A stretch of DNA of 64,000 nt from a virus. Below are positions 6,918 through 13,831 of this stretch, piece after piece. Numbering within the stretch: position 1 is the first letter of the stretch; each line of letters opens with the position of its first letter. The position numbers and the translations under genes are program-made. The stretch spans positions 1-64,000 of IMG/VR virus record IMGVR_UViG_3300044535_000472. The stretch is one strand, 5' to 3'. The notes under the pieces were generated by a model, which had not been told where the DNA came from, did no database searches, and saw only the letters and a list, made by a program, of their open reading frames with translations.

Positions 6918-7229
6918 ATGAGACTCAGTGATTTAGATAACCGTGAAATTCTATTTATCTACTTTAGCAATAGAAAATGGTTAGATACCTATGAGGATAT
7001 ATTTGAGTATAAGTCAATAGAAGATGTTTTAAACGTTCTTGACTTTGGTCAAATCCGTATTACTCAACCTCTTACTGATGAGGATATCATAAAGATACAG
7101 GAATCTGAACATTTTATACTTGCTACTAATATCAATAGGAAACTTGAAGATATAGTAGATATGATTGAAGAGGCGGATAAAGATCTTTACACTGATGTCA
7201 AAGGCTGCTTTGAAAAAGCCAGGATTTAA
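6918..7229 (+). CDS. Hypothetical acidic protein, 103 aa
   Basis: Acidic, Ile/Leu/Asp-rich small protein of alternating helices and strands, beginning five bases after the previous stop. It holds one Cys near the C-terminus and no motif I can assign. Position and spacing support a real operon gene. Confidence 0.55.
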   Translation: MRLSDLDNREILFIYFSNRKWLDTYEDIFEYKSIEDVLNVLDFGQIRITQPLTDEDIIKIQESEHFILATNINRKLEDIVDMIEEADKDLYTDVKGCFEKARI

Positions 7230-7232
7230 TCT

Positions 7233-7442
7233 ATGAAAACAACATTTATAATGAACGGGTCAACTAGACTTGTTCTCACTCCTGAAACGGAGGCTGAAGA
7301 GGTTATGTTAAAGCAACTAACCAAGCAAGATAATATTATTACACATGTAGGAGAGGGTAGTCATATTGCCCTTACTTATGGTGGTGATTCAATAATCATT
7401 ATGCAAAATTCTAATGTTACAACCCAAGCTGAAGAAATGTGA
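7233..7442 (+). CDS. Hypothetical protein, 69 aa
   Basis: Short beta-rich protein with a Thr/Ile-rich core and a G-G-D-S-I-I-I-M strand near the end. It overlaps the next gene by 29 nt in another frame. No family assignment. Confidence 0.5.
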   Translation: MKTTFIMNGSTRLVLTPETEAEEVMLKQLTKQDNIITHVGEGSHIALTYGGDSIIIMQNSNVTTQAEEM

Positions 7443-7833
7443 TGGGTGCAGTGAAGTAACAACAATCTGGAAGAAAGAAGGTAAGCAAAAGTTTTGTAAG
7501 CAATGCTGGAGTAAACAATTTAAGGGTTTATCAAGCACTAAAAAACCAACTGCAAAGAAACCTATGCGCCTTCAATCTTCCAAGATTGTTAAACTTAATG
7601 CTGCATATACCATCCTTAGAGAGCAATTTTTGAAGAGAAAACCTCATTGTGAAGCACATTTACCCGGTTGTGCAATCAACGCAACGGACGTCCATCACAA
7701 AAAAGGTAGGACTGGTACTCTATTTCTAGATGATACCGAGTTTTTAGCAGTGTGTAGAACCTGCCATTCTTGGATAGAAGAGCACCCAAAAGAAGCAAAA
7801 CTATTAGACTTTAGTAAATCAAGAGAATCATGA
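7414..7833 (+). CDS. HNH/NinG-like zinc-finger nuclease-like protein, 139 aa
   Basis: The N-terminal zinc ribbon has two C-x2-C pairs (C9/C12 and C28/C31), followed by a basic linker (residues 40-60). The C-terminus has C79-x6-C86, the D-V-H94-H95-K-K-G catalytic-type motif and C114-R-T-C117-H118. This arrangement matches HNH nucleases and the NinG family of lambda-like recombination proteins. It overlaps both neighbours. A role in phage recombination or DNA processing is inferred; a free-standing homing-type HNH nuclease is the alternative. Confidence 0.7.
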   Translation: MLQPKLKKCDGCSEVTTIWKKEGKQKFCKQCWSKQFKGLSSTKKPTAKKPMRLQSSKIVKLNAAYTILREQFLKRKPHCEAHLPGCAINATDVHHKKGRTGTLFLDDTEFLAVCRTCHSWIEEHPKEAKLLDFSKSRES

Positions 7834-8177
7834 TTATAAAATTTGAAAAGTTACCTGATGTTCCTAACCTCAGAGTAATAGATCCCACATGGCGTGGGGA
7901 TAGTGGTGAACTTGTAGTTCATCATGAACTTACTAATGGTATACTTAAGATGTGGGAAGAAGAAATAAAGGATGGTGACATACTAACCTTTGAAATATCT
8001 CCTATACCTATTAATGGTGAGTCTTATATGTTTACCAAAGAGGGTAGTCCTAAAAGCATTGGTGGTTGTATGTATACAAATCCTAAAATAGGATTGCATT
8101 ATGTATGCGAACTACTACTTATGTATGTAGGACCTGAATACCCAGAGCATTTTTATATTAAAAAACAAACAGCATGA
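7830..8177 (+). CDS. Hypothetical protein, 115 aa
   Basis: Beta-rich soluble protein with an F-E-I-S-P-I-P-I-N-G segment and a C-terminal Y-V-G-P-E-Y-P-E-H-F motif. It overlaps the HNH-like gene upstream and the lipoprotein gene downstream by four bases each, so translation is coupled. No recognised family. Confidence 0.6.
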   Translation: MIIKFEKLPDVPNLRVIDPTWRGDSGELVVHHELTNGILKMWEEEIKDGDILTFEISPIPINGESYMFTKEGSPKSIGGCMYTNPKIGLHYVCELLLMYVGPEYPEHFYIKKQTA

Positions 8178-8416
8178 AGAAGTTAATTATGATTTTTATG
8201 CTAGCTATTGGATTAGTTAGCTGTAGCAAAGAAGAAGAAAATAAACCATGTAATTGTGGTACAATTCTCAATGATGGTATCAATGGCTCATGTTATTGGT
8301 TAGAGATTGAGAATGACTGTACCGGTAACAGAAAAACATTTTGCTTTGACCAAAGTGTTTGGATGAGCGCTTATGTAGGCAGTAACTTCTGTGTTACTAA
8401 CCAAGGTCAATGGTAA
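8174..8416 (+). CDS. Predicted lipoprotein, 80 aa
   Basis: A basic M-K-K start, a hydrophobic core (residues 4-15) and an L-V-S-C lipobox with Cys at residue 17 predict a lipid-anchored protein. The mature part has several further Cys residues (C-N-C, C-Y-W, D-C-T, F-C-F, F-C-V), suggesting a small disulphide-stabilised extracytoplasmic domain. A superinfection-exclusion role is possible. It is the second small lipoprotein gene in the window. Confidence 0.7.
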   Translation: MKKLIMIFMLAIGLVSCSKEEENKPCNCGTILNDGINGSCYWLEIENDCTGNRKTFCFDQSVWMSAYVGSNFCVTNQGQW

Positions 8417-8417
8417 T

Positions 8418-9509
8418 ATGAGTAGAGAAGAGATACAAAAGCAAGCGCTAGATACACTTATTTCTAATAAGAGATCTGGCATTGCTGTATCTATGGGAGT
8501 TGGTAAAACTCTTATTGGCCTACAGCATATTGCAACTAATTACTATGAAGAACTCAAAGTATTAGTTGTAGCACCTAAGAAGTCTATATTTAAGTCCTGG
8601 GTTGAAGAGGCTGATAAGTTTAATATGTCTTATTTGAAAGAGCATATTAAGTTTACCACTTATTTATCTTTAGGGAAACAAGATTTAGACTATGATGTCG
8701 TGTACTTGGACGAGTGCCATAACTTATTAGAATCACATGAGCCTTGGCTATCTCAGTACAAGGGTACTATTGTGGGTCTTACTGGTACACCTCCGCGAAT
8801 TGCAAAGTCCGAGAAAGGACAAATGGTGGCCAAGTATTGTCCTATTAAATACCGTTACATTACCGATGAGGCAGTGGAACATGGTATTCTAAATGATTAT
8901 GAAATTATTATACATTTATTAGATTTAGATAAAAGTTTAACTTATAAACAAAAAACTAAAAAAGGTTATTTTCCATCTTCAGAGTTAAAGAACTATAACT
9001 ACTGGACGGAGAAACTAATGAATGCTAATGGTTTCAAAGAAGAGCAAATACTTAGAGTAATGCGTATGAAATCTATGATGGGTTATCCTAGCAAAGAACG
9101 CTATGCTCTAAAGTTATTCAATAAGATAACTGATAAAGTGATTTTGTTTGCTAATACGCAAGAACAAGCAGATAGAATGTGTACCCATAGTTATCACAGT
9201 GCTAATAAAGCATCTGAAGAAAATCTTAAACTATTTAAGGATGGTGATATAACCAAATTGAGTTGTGTATTACAACTTAATGAAGGTGTAAATATACCAA
9301 ACCTTAAACAAGGTATTATCATGCATGCGTATGGTAATGAGCGCAAGTCAGCACAAAGACTTGGTAGATTGTTAAGATTAAACCCTAATGAAAAAGCAGT
9401 TGTTCACATATTATGTTATGATGATACTGTAGATACTACATGGGTGCAGAATGCTTTAGAGCAATATGATGATTCAAAAATTAAATGGATTAAAGCAAAT
9501 GAACAGTAA
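8418..9509 (+). CDS. SF2 DNA/RNA helicase, 363 aa
   Basis: Superfamily 2 helicase with the DEAD-like and C-terminal RecA domains. Walker A is M-G-V-G-K30-T, the Walker B/DExH box reads D98-E-C-H, motif III is G-L-T-G-T-P, and motif VI is Q-R-L-G-R-L-L-R near residue 315. It is compact and probably works as a translocase or annealing helicase of the UvsW/SSL2 type in replication or recombination. I use the ATG one base after the lipoprotein stop; an ATG 27 bases upstream lies within the lipoprotein gene. The helicase call is secure; the substrate is inferred. Confidence 0.88.
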   Translation: MSREEIQKQALDTLISNKRSGIAVSMGVGKTLIGLQHIATNYYEELKVLVVAPKKSIFKSWVEEADKFNMSYLKEHIKFTTYLSLGKQDLDYDVVYLDECHNLLESHEPWLSQYKGTIVGLTGTPPRIAKSEKGQMVAKYCPIKYRYITDEAVEHGILNDYEIIIHLLDLDKSLTYKQKTKKGYFPSSELKNYNYWTEKLMNANGFKEEQILRVMRMKSMMGYPSKERYALKLFNKITDKVILFANTQEQADRMCTHSYHSANKASEENLKLFKDGDITKLSCVLQLNEGVNIPNLKQGIIMHAYGNERKSAQRLGRLLRLNPNEKAVVHILCYDDTVDTTWVQNALEQYDDSKIKWIKANEQ

Positions 9510-9741
9510 TTTACCCGCTGGTGCAGAACAAGATGTTAATGCACCTTGGAATCAAGTAAGTGATTTATGTAGGAATTGTGATCGTGATATCATTAGAGGT
9601 ATGGCTTATGAATCAGCACCTGATGAGTCCGATGTTGATGAACATTTTGAGGCAATGCTTGATGAAGCAGACATATGCCATGATTGTTTTAAAGAAGAAC
9701 AAGCAGATGATGACGATGACTGGTGTAACTGGCGAGACTAA
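9499..9741 (+). CDS. Small acidic double-CxxC protein, 80 aa
   Basis: Contains L-C-R-N-C and I-C-H-D-C, two C-x2-C knuckles about 33 residues apart that could bind one zinc ion, within a very acidic protein ending in a run of Asp then W-C-N-W-R-D. The ATG at 9499 overlaps the helicase gene by 11 bases; an in-frame upstream ATG would sit deeper in the helicase. Its stop codon lies five bases before the base of a long hairpin covering the start region of the ClpS-like gene. Confidence 0.65.
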   Translation: MNSNLPAGAEQDVNAPWNQVSDLCRNCDRDIIRGMAYESAPDESDVDEHFEAMLDEADICHDCFKEEQADDDDDWCNWRD

Positions 9742-10009
9742 GACTATTGAACTTGAGGATGTAAAGCTTGACCTGTCCTTTATGGAGGACAGCAAGCTCA
9801 TCCTGTTCAATGATGACCACAATAGCTTTGATAAAGTTATTATGGCTTTGATTGTATATTGTCAAATCTCTAGCGCTAAGGCTGCTGAGATTACTATGAA
9901 AGTTCACAATGATGGTAAAGCTGTAGCAAAGTATGGTCCTCGTAAAGACCTAGAAGTTATAGCTGGTATATTTGGTGAATTAGATTTAACATGTGAAGTA
10001 GAAGATTAA
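9716..10009 (+). CDS. ClpS-like N-degron adaptor, 97 aa
   Basis: Resembles ClpS, the adaptor that delivers N-degron substrates to the ClpA or ClpC unfoldase. From this start, N32-D33-D34 corresponds to the ClpS Asn-Asp-Asp motif, followed by the helix F-D-K-V-I-M-A-L. The V-H64-N-D-G-K-A segment matches the substrate-pocket His of ClpS (V-H-x-x-G-K-A). Length is close to the family norm of about 106. A phage copy could redirect host proteolysis, which is inference. The start is uncertain: 9716 keeps a normal-length N-terminus but overlaps the upstream gene, while an in-frame ATG at 9782 lies in the loop of a 25-bp hairpin. Confidence 0.7.
   Translation: MTGVTGETKTIELEDVKLDLSFMEDSKLILFNDDHNSFDKVIMALIVYCQISSAKAAEITMKVHNDGKAVAKYGPRKDLEVIAGIFGELDLTCEVED
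9746..9811 (+). promoter_or_regulatory. 25-bp bulged hairpin over the ClpS-like start region
   Basis: Four helices stack in register: 9746-9752/9805-9811, 9756-9761/9799-9804, 9765-9770/9793-9798 and 9773-9778/9787-9792. The 3' arm (9787-9811) is fully paired; the 5' arm has only small bulges of 3, 3 and 2 nt. The 8-nt loop contains an in-frame ATG (9782). It begins five bases after the upstream stop. It may control translation of the ClpS-like gene or be an RNase III-type processing site. Confidence 0.65.
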
Positions 10010-10022
10010 TAAGAAGTAAAAA

Positions 10023-10448
10023 ATGAAAGTATATTTAGATGACGTAAGAACACCCTCTAATTTAGTTTTTGAAGAGTTAGGCAATTGGGTTGTAGTAAGA
10101 AACTATGACGAGTTTGTGGAAAAAGTAAGTGAGATTGGCTTAGATAACATTGATTTAATTTCATTGGATCATGATTTAGGCGACAGTGCAATGAAAGAGT
10201 GGTATAATAATGTTTCTAAAAATTTTACTTTAGATTATAATAACATTACTGAGAAAACTGGAATGGACTGTGTAAAATGGTTAGTAAATCAATGGCTTAA
10301 TGGTGCAGCTGTACCAAAAGTAATGGTGCACTCAGCAAATGCAATCGGTTCTGCTAATATGATGGGTTATATCAATAACTATAAACATATTTCTGGTTTA
10401 GAGCAAGACTGTTTAAGATGGGTTATACCCCATACTATTCAAGCGTAA
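10023..10448 (+). CDS. cREC-type cyclic-phosphate-processing receiver domain, 141 aa
   Basis: A stand-alone domain matching the cREC family: L-D-D-V-R-T-P at residues 5-11, a central S-L-D-H-D-L-G motif, a T-G-x-D helix and a late H-S-A-N-A-I-G-S-A-N-M segment. cREC is a receiver-like fold proposed, from gene neighbourhoods with RNA ligases and other RNA-repair enzymes, to process 2',3'-cyclic phosphate ends. No ligase or kinase is adjacent here. Together with the Ro60-like protein and the MoxR-vWA pair it suggests an RNA-maintenance function, which is inference. Family call fairly sure, activity unproven. Confidence 0.75.
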   Translation: MKVYLDDVRTPSNLVFEELGNWVVVRNYDEFVEKVSEIGLDNIDLISLDHDLGDSAMKEWYNNVSKNFTLDYNNITEKTGMDCVKWLVNQWLNGAAVPKVMVHSANAIGSANMMGYINNYKHISGLEQDCLRWVIPHTIQA

Positions 10449-10461
10449 TATTTATAGAATC

Positions 10462-10755
10462 ATGAAAAGTAAAAAACTAACTGATGATGACATCATCAAA
10501 GAGCTAATAGACATCATGTTTATAATAGCTGGTCATAATGTATCCTATGAGGACATTAAAGACCGTAAGGACAAATGGTATGAGCAATGGACCATGACTC
10601 CTGAGCAAGAAGAAAAGTGGATGGAACATATGGTAAAGTATTTCCGTAAACACAGAAGTATGACCATTAGGCATGCTCAAACTTCAGCATCTATGTTTAA
10701 CCTGATGTATGGCCTTAAGGTCAACCGTCCTGAACTAGAACAAGAGAATGAGTAA
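10462..10755 (+). CDS. Hypothetical protein, 97 aa
   Basis: Helical, Met/Lys-rich soluble protein with the segment T-M-T-P-E-Q-E-E-K-W-M-E-H and a basic F-R-K-H-R stretch near residue 62. It overlaps the following membrane protein gene by eight bases. No motif recognised. Confidence 0.55.
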   Translation: MKSKKLTDDDIIKELIDIMFIIAGHNVSYEDIKDRKDKWYEQWTMTPEQEEKWMEHMVKYFRKHRSMTIRHAQTSASMFNLMYGLKVNRPELEQENE

Positions 10756-10957
10756 GTATATCCTATGGGCTATAGCCTTTTTATTATTGCTAGATTGTGC
10801 AGGTACAATAGCAATGTATATGATCTGGAAAGACAAGCCTCTTGAGAGAGAGGATTACCAAATGTTTAAAGCGGTAGCTATTCCTAAAGATACTGTATAT
10901 GTAGATCCTAGTACTATAGGTACAACTACAGATCCTACGGATGAGGAATTAAAATAA
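10748..10957 (+). CDS. Small membrane-anchored protein, 69 aa
   Basis: One N-terminal hydrophobic helix (residues 5-25) then a polar tail of about 40 residues rich in Thr, Asp and Pro. The topology suggests a type II-like anchor. It overlaps the upstream gene by eight bases and is followed by a short leader carrying copy 4 of the AAAACCAAYT motif. Function unknown. Confidence 0.6.
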   Translation: MSKYILWAIAFLLLLDCAGTIAMYMIWKDKPLEREDYQMFKAVAIPKDTVYVDPSTIGTTTDPTDEELK

Positions 10958-10980
10958 ATGTAGTATATTTGTTAAACTAA

Positions 10981-10990
10981 AAAACCAATT
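10981..10990 (+). promoter_or_regulatory. Leader motif AAAACCAAYT, copy 4
   Basis: AAAACCAATT abuts the ATG at 10991. A TAnnTTTG-like box (10964-10971) lies just upstream but lacks a matching -33 element, so the promoter reading is uncertain. Confidence 0.4.
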
Positions 10991-11263
10991 ATGAAATTGC
11001 ACGGAAAAAGAATTCTCATTGAGAAGCCTATTAAACCTGAGTCTCAGGTATTGTTAACAGCAGAATCTGAAGCTGCTATGGAACAAGAATGGATGAAGAG
11101 CTGGACTAAGCTTAAGGTACATGCTACTGGATCTGATTGTACTAATGTACAACCAGGAGATTTGGTATATGTAGGAAACGCTTTAGCTAACTCTGAGATT
11201 ATTGACATTGATGGTAGCTTATACTTTCTTGTTAACGAGGCTGCGGTATGCATAACTTGGTAA
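10991..11263 (+). CDS. GroES-like co-chaperonin candidate, 90 aa
   Basis: Length and strand pattern fit a Cpn10/GroES fold: N-terminal L-H-G-K-R-I-L-I-E-K-P strand (GroES has L-x-D-R-V-x-V), a mobile-loop-sized Ser/Glu-rich insert, then K-V-H-A-T-G-S-D-C, V-Q-P-G-D-L-V-Y-V and the C-terminal Y-F-L-V-N-E-A-A-V strand. T4 gp31 is a known phage co-chaperonin that helps fold capsid protein with host GroEL. The similarity is structural in style rather than strong in sequence, so this is a moderate call. Confidence 0.5.
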   Translation: MKLHGKRILIEKPIKPESQVLLTAESEAAMEQEWMKSWTKLKVHATGSDCTNVQPGDLVYVGNALANSEIIDIDGSLYFLVNEAAVCITW

Positions 11264-11421
11264 ATACATTAAAGGAACTAACAGTGCAGATGGATAATCT
11301 GCGTAATAATAAAACTGTTCCTTATCTTAACCCATACAAGGGTATAGATGATTGTATTGATCTAGTTAACCGTAAAATACGTGAGCTTGAAAGAAAAAAG
11401 CCTAATCAAGAAAGTAACTAG
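11248..11421 (+). CDS. Hypothetical protein, 57 aa
   Basis: Small helical protein overlapping the end of the GroES-like gene (16 bases) and the start of the radical-SAM gene (41 bases), both in other frames. It ends in a basic R-E-L-E-R-K-K helix. Overlap at both ends fills what would otherwise be a 117-base gap between genes, which supports it. No family. Confidence 0.5.
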   Translation: MHNLVNTLKELTVQMDNLRNNKTVPYLNPYKGIDDCIDLVNRKIRELERKKPNQESN

Positions 11422-12268
11422 AAAACAATTAAAGATTACTGAATCTGGCCGAAGCACGGACTTTATAGCTCCAAGTTTCGGCCACGGTTGTCTTTATAAC
11501 TGTAGTTACTGTTATATGAAACGCCACCGTCCTACAGGAGTACAGGTGGCAGATAATGTAGATGATGTATTAAAAGCTATAACTGAGCATTACTCCGATA
11601 TAGTTTACTCGCCTTGGTATAATAAGAATAAGCCTAACCAAACTGATGATCATGATATAACTTATGATATAGGTAGCAATGAGGATCTTGCGTTACATGC
11701 TAAGTACTATGACATAGACCATATTTTTAAAACTGTATATGGTAGAACATATCTTAAATTTTCGTTTGCTACTAAGTATGTAAACTATGATTTACCTAAT
11801 GTTTTTCATGGTATTAGAATTAGATTTAGTCTTATGCCGCAGAAGTATTCGGATGTGCTAGAGCCAGAGACCAGTTCTATTATAGAAAGGATCCAGGCTA
11901 TAGATAGGTTTATAGATATGGGTTATGAAGTTCACATTAATTTTAGTCCTGTTGTAGTAACAGATACTTGGTTAGATGACTACCGAGATTTGTTTATGCT
12001 TGTAGATAAGCATGTTACAAATAAGGATAAAGTAAAGTGTGAAGTTATATTCCTTACTCATAATGAGAAGAAGCATGCGTATAATCTACTGAATAATATC
12101 TCCGGTGAGGATATGCTATGGACTCCTGAGATTCAGGAAGATAAGATATCTGGTAACGGTGAGAAGAATATTAGGTACAAGCATGTGCTAAAGAGAGAGT
12201 ATATTAATCAGTTTAAAGCACTGCATGATATACTGATACCTTGGTGTACAATACGTTATATTTTTTAG
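11381..12268 (+). CDS. Radical-SAM spore photoproduct lyase-like protein, 295 aa
   Basis: Carries the iron-sulphur motif C37-x3-C41-x2-C44 in G-C-L-Y-N-C-S-Y-C, followed by spore photoproduct lyase-type segments: the F-A-T-K region, R-I-R-F-S-L-M-P-Q near the middle and I-N-F-S-P-V-V. SPL enzymes split the 5-thyminyl-5,6-dihydrothymine UV lesion using S-adenosylmethionine. The natural substrate in a non-sporulating host or virion is unclear. The start is a GTG inside the preceding gene. It sits upstream of another DNA-repair gene (uracil-DNA glycosylase). Family call good, substrate inferred. Confidence 0.8.
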   Translation: MSLKEKSLIKKVTRKQLKITESGRSTDFIAPSFGHGCLYNCSYCYMKRHRPTGVQVADNVDDVLKAITEHYSDIVYSPWYNKNKPNQTDDHDITYDIGSNEDLALHAKYYDIDHIFKTVYGRTYLKFSFATKYVNYDLPNVFHGIRIRFSLMPQKYSDVLEPETSSIIERIQAIDRFIDMGYEVHINFSPVVVTDTWLDDYRDLFMLVDKHVTNKDKVKCEVIFLTHNEKKHAYNLLNNISGEDMLWTPEIQEDKISGNGEKNIRYKHVLKREYINQFKALHDILIPWCTIRYIF

Positions 12269-12269
12269 T

Positions 12270-12578
12270 ATGAAGACGCAATACAGAAACAGGTATGGTG
12301 ATGTGATCACCTTTGAAAAAAAAGACAATGTAATAGAGATGACAGGATTCAGTGAGCACTACCGTGTAGGTGGTTGGCCAGGTGAATCAGAGATGCCTAA
12401 CTATAAGTTCTCTATGATAGACCCTAGCGGTGGACCATATATTACTGCACAAGCGGAGTGGCATGGTGAAGACATGAGTGGTACAGATATGGGAGACTTT
12501 TTAGAAGAATGGAAAGGTCTTAAAATAGAATACATTACAGTAGAAGATGGGCTAGCTAAATTACATTTATGTCATTGA
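12270..12578 (+). CDS. Hypothetical protein, 102 aa
   Basis: Beta-rich with the segment H-Y-R-V-G-G-W-P-G-E and an acidic G-E-D-M-S-G-T-D-M-G-D patch; no known motif. A 6-bp hairpin with a three-base loop (12297-12311) lies 27 bases after the start codon, one of several strong hairpins close to start codons in this block. It overlaps the next gene by ten bases. Confidence 0.55.
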   Translation: MKTQYRNRYGDVITFEKKDNVIEMTGFSEHYRVGGWPGESEMPNYKFSMIDPSGGPYITAQAEWHGEDMSGTDMGDFLEEWKGLKIEYITVEDGLAKLHLCH

Positions 12579-12913
12579 CAAAAGAAGAAGAAGAAAGAAT
12601 CAAGATTGCTAATCTTGTAGTATGGCTGCAGATGTGTGTATTTGCAGCAGATGAGACCATGAATATTACATGGTTTAATAGGCACAAGACTAAGTATGCT
12701 TTAAATAACTTTAGTGATACCGTTGTTAAGGAACATGGTAGACTACTGAAAGCATTCTGGGATATGCCTGAACAAATAGATATGCCTAATGTATGTAATA
12801 GGCTATCTGAATTTGCTGAGCTGATAACCCATATGGATTATGCAGAGATGCAAGATGTAGTAGAATTAATTAAAAATTATTTAAAAGAAAAAAGAAATGG
12901 TAACACTAATTGA
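12569..12913 (+). CDS. Hypothetical helical protein, 114 aa
   Basis: Predicted all-helical soluble protein with a charged N-terminus (K-E-E-E-E-R-I-K) and a basic C-terminal tail. It overlaps both neighbouring genes, so translation is probably coupled. No recognised domain. Confidence 0.55.
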   Translation: MSLTKEEEERIKIANLVVWLQMCVFAADETMNITWFNRHKTKYALNNFSDTVVKEHGRLLKAFWDMPEQIDMPNVCNRLSEFAELITHMDYAEMQDVVELIKNYLKEKRNGNTN

Positions 12914-13184
12914 TGTTGTTGTATTAACAGGTGCTGGTTTAGTTGGCGGTATCTGCACAGGATTGCTTATTAGAAACAAGCAAATTAAAAGTCTTAAGGA
13001 TGAGGTTATTGCTGGTGATAGCTCATACGCTCGTTTATTAGAGATGTATATGGAGAAGTTATATGCTAATAGAAATACTATTTCTGTTAGAAAAGGACCT
13101 GGAAGACCTAAAGGAAGTAAAAATAAAGTTAAAAAAGATGGCAAACCAACTACCCGTAAGTATACGCGCAAAAGTAGTAAATAA
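12897..13184 (+). CDS. Membrane-anchored protein with AT-hook-like tail, 95 aa
   Basis: The N-terminus is a hydrophobic Gly-rich helix (residues 3-25). The C-terminus has the AT-hook-like core G-P-G-R-P-K-G-S-K-N-K (about residues 67-77) followed by more Lys/Arg/Thr. AT hooks bind the minor groove of AT-rich DNA, so this could tether phage DNA to the membrane. That role is inferred; the two sequence features are clear. Confidence 0.65.
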   Translation: MVTLIDVVVLTGAGLVGGICTGLLIRNKQIKSLKDEVIAGDSSYARLLEMYMEKLYANRNTISVRKGPGRPKGSKNKVKKDGKPTTRKYTRKSSK

Positions 13185-13512
13185 GAATTTAGAGATAGAT
13201 CCACTAGGATCTGCTAAGCTTGGCTTATTTATTAAAGGATTGCAAGAAGGTGAAAGAGTTATTATCACCTATGAGGTTCAGACTGAAGATGCTAGCTATG
13301 CTCAAATAAGCAAAGTACATAAGCATATTCGTGAACTTGCTAACTATACTGGAGATTCATTTGAGGATATGAAATTACAAGTTAAGTTACGTGCAGGACT
13401 TTGCACTGACACTAACTGTAAGTCATTTTCGGAATGTGATAAAGAAGAATTATCTATGGCTATTCAGGCGTCGATTGAGATTGGGGAGCTTGTGGGTTTT
13501 TCTCTATATTAA
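13138..13512 (+). CDS. Hypothetical protein, possibly NinB-like, 124 aa
   Basis: Starts at the ATG 13138 inside the tail of the AT-hook gene; upstream in-frame codons belong to a Lys-rich shadow reading. The product has basic N-terminal strands and a helix-rich C-terminal half with K-V-H-K-H-I-R-E-L-A and S-F-S-E-C-D-K-E-E-L. The size and late Asp/Glu helices recall small phage recombination proteins such as NinB, but I cannot confirm this. Its 3' end converges with and overlaps the lone minus-strand gene by 53 bases. Confidence 0.5.
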   Translation: MANQLPVSIRAKVVNKNLEIDPLGSAKLGLFIKGLQEGERVIITYEVQTEDASYAQISKVHKHIRELANYTGDSFEDMKLQVKLRAGLCTDTNCKSFSECDKEELSMAIQASIEIGELVGFSLY

Positions 13513-13807
13513 TACGTTCTCCAGTCTCAATATCAATTTCAATTTCTTCCATTAGACCTTGTTCTTCAGCAAGGTCTTCTAGGAAGATTTGGAATGCCAT
13601 GACGGTATATATATGATAGGCTAGCGGGGTTTCCTGCTTGCCTTCTTTTATATCCTCCATGATTTGCTTAAAGTGCTCTTTATCTTTGTATTCAAAGTGT
13701 TCACCGAGCATTTTATTAAATCTATAATAGAAAATACCGGGTATTTCAGCTTTGATAACTTTACTCTTATCAATGATTTTTACCTTTTGGGTTTTCTTTT
13801 CAGACAT
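13460..13807 (-). CDS. Lone minus-strand gene, hypothetical, 115 aa
   Basis: An open frame on the opposite strand filling the 319-base plus-strand gap between the NinB-like and uracil-DNA glycosylase genes. It starts at an ATG (13805-13807) in the usual short A/T leader. The product is a plausible soluble protein: a basic N-terminal strand, an aromatic centre (G-I-F-Y-Y-R-F-N-K) and an acidic helix, with a Pro/Gln/Ser tail. Neither strand has another credible gene here. Its orientation matches the giant-gene block, so it may be expressed late. Function unknown. Confidence 0.65.
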   Translation of the reverse strand: MSEKKTQKVKIIDKSKVIKAEIPGIFYYRFNKMLGEHFEYKDKEHFKQIMEDIKEGKQETPLAYHIYTVMAFQIFLEDLAEEQGLMEEIEIDIETGERINIEKNPQAPQSQSTPE

Positions 13808-13831
13808 AACAATTTTATTTGTAACAAACTT

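Noticed and set aside
7544-7556. Another AAAACCAACT-like match
   Set aside because: It lies inside the HNH-like coding region and encodes its Lys/Pro/Thr linker, so it was not counted as a leader.
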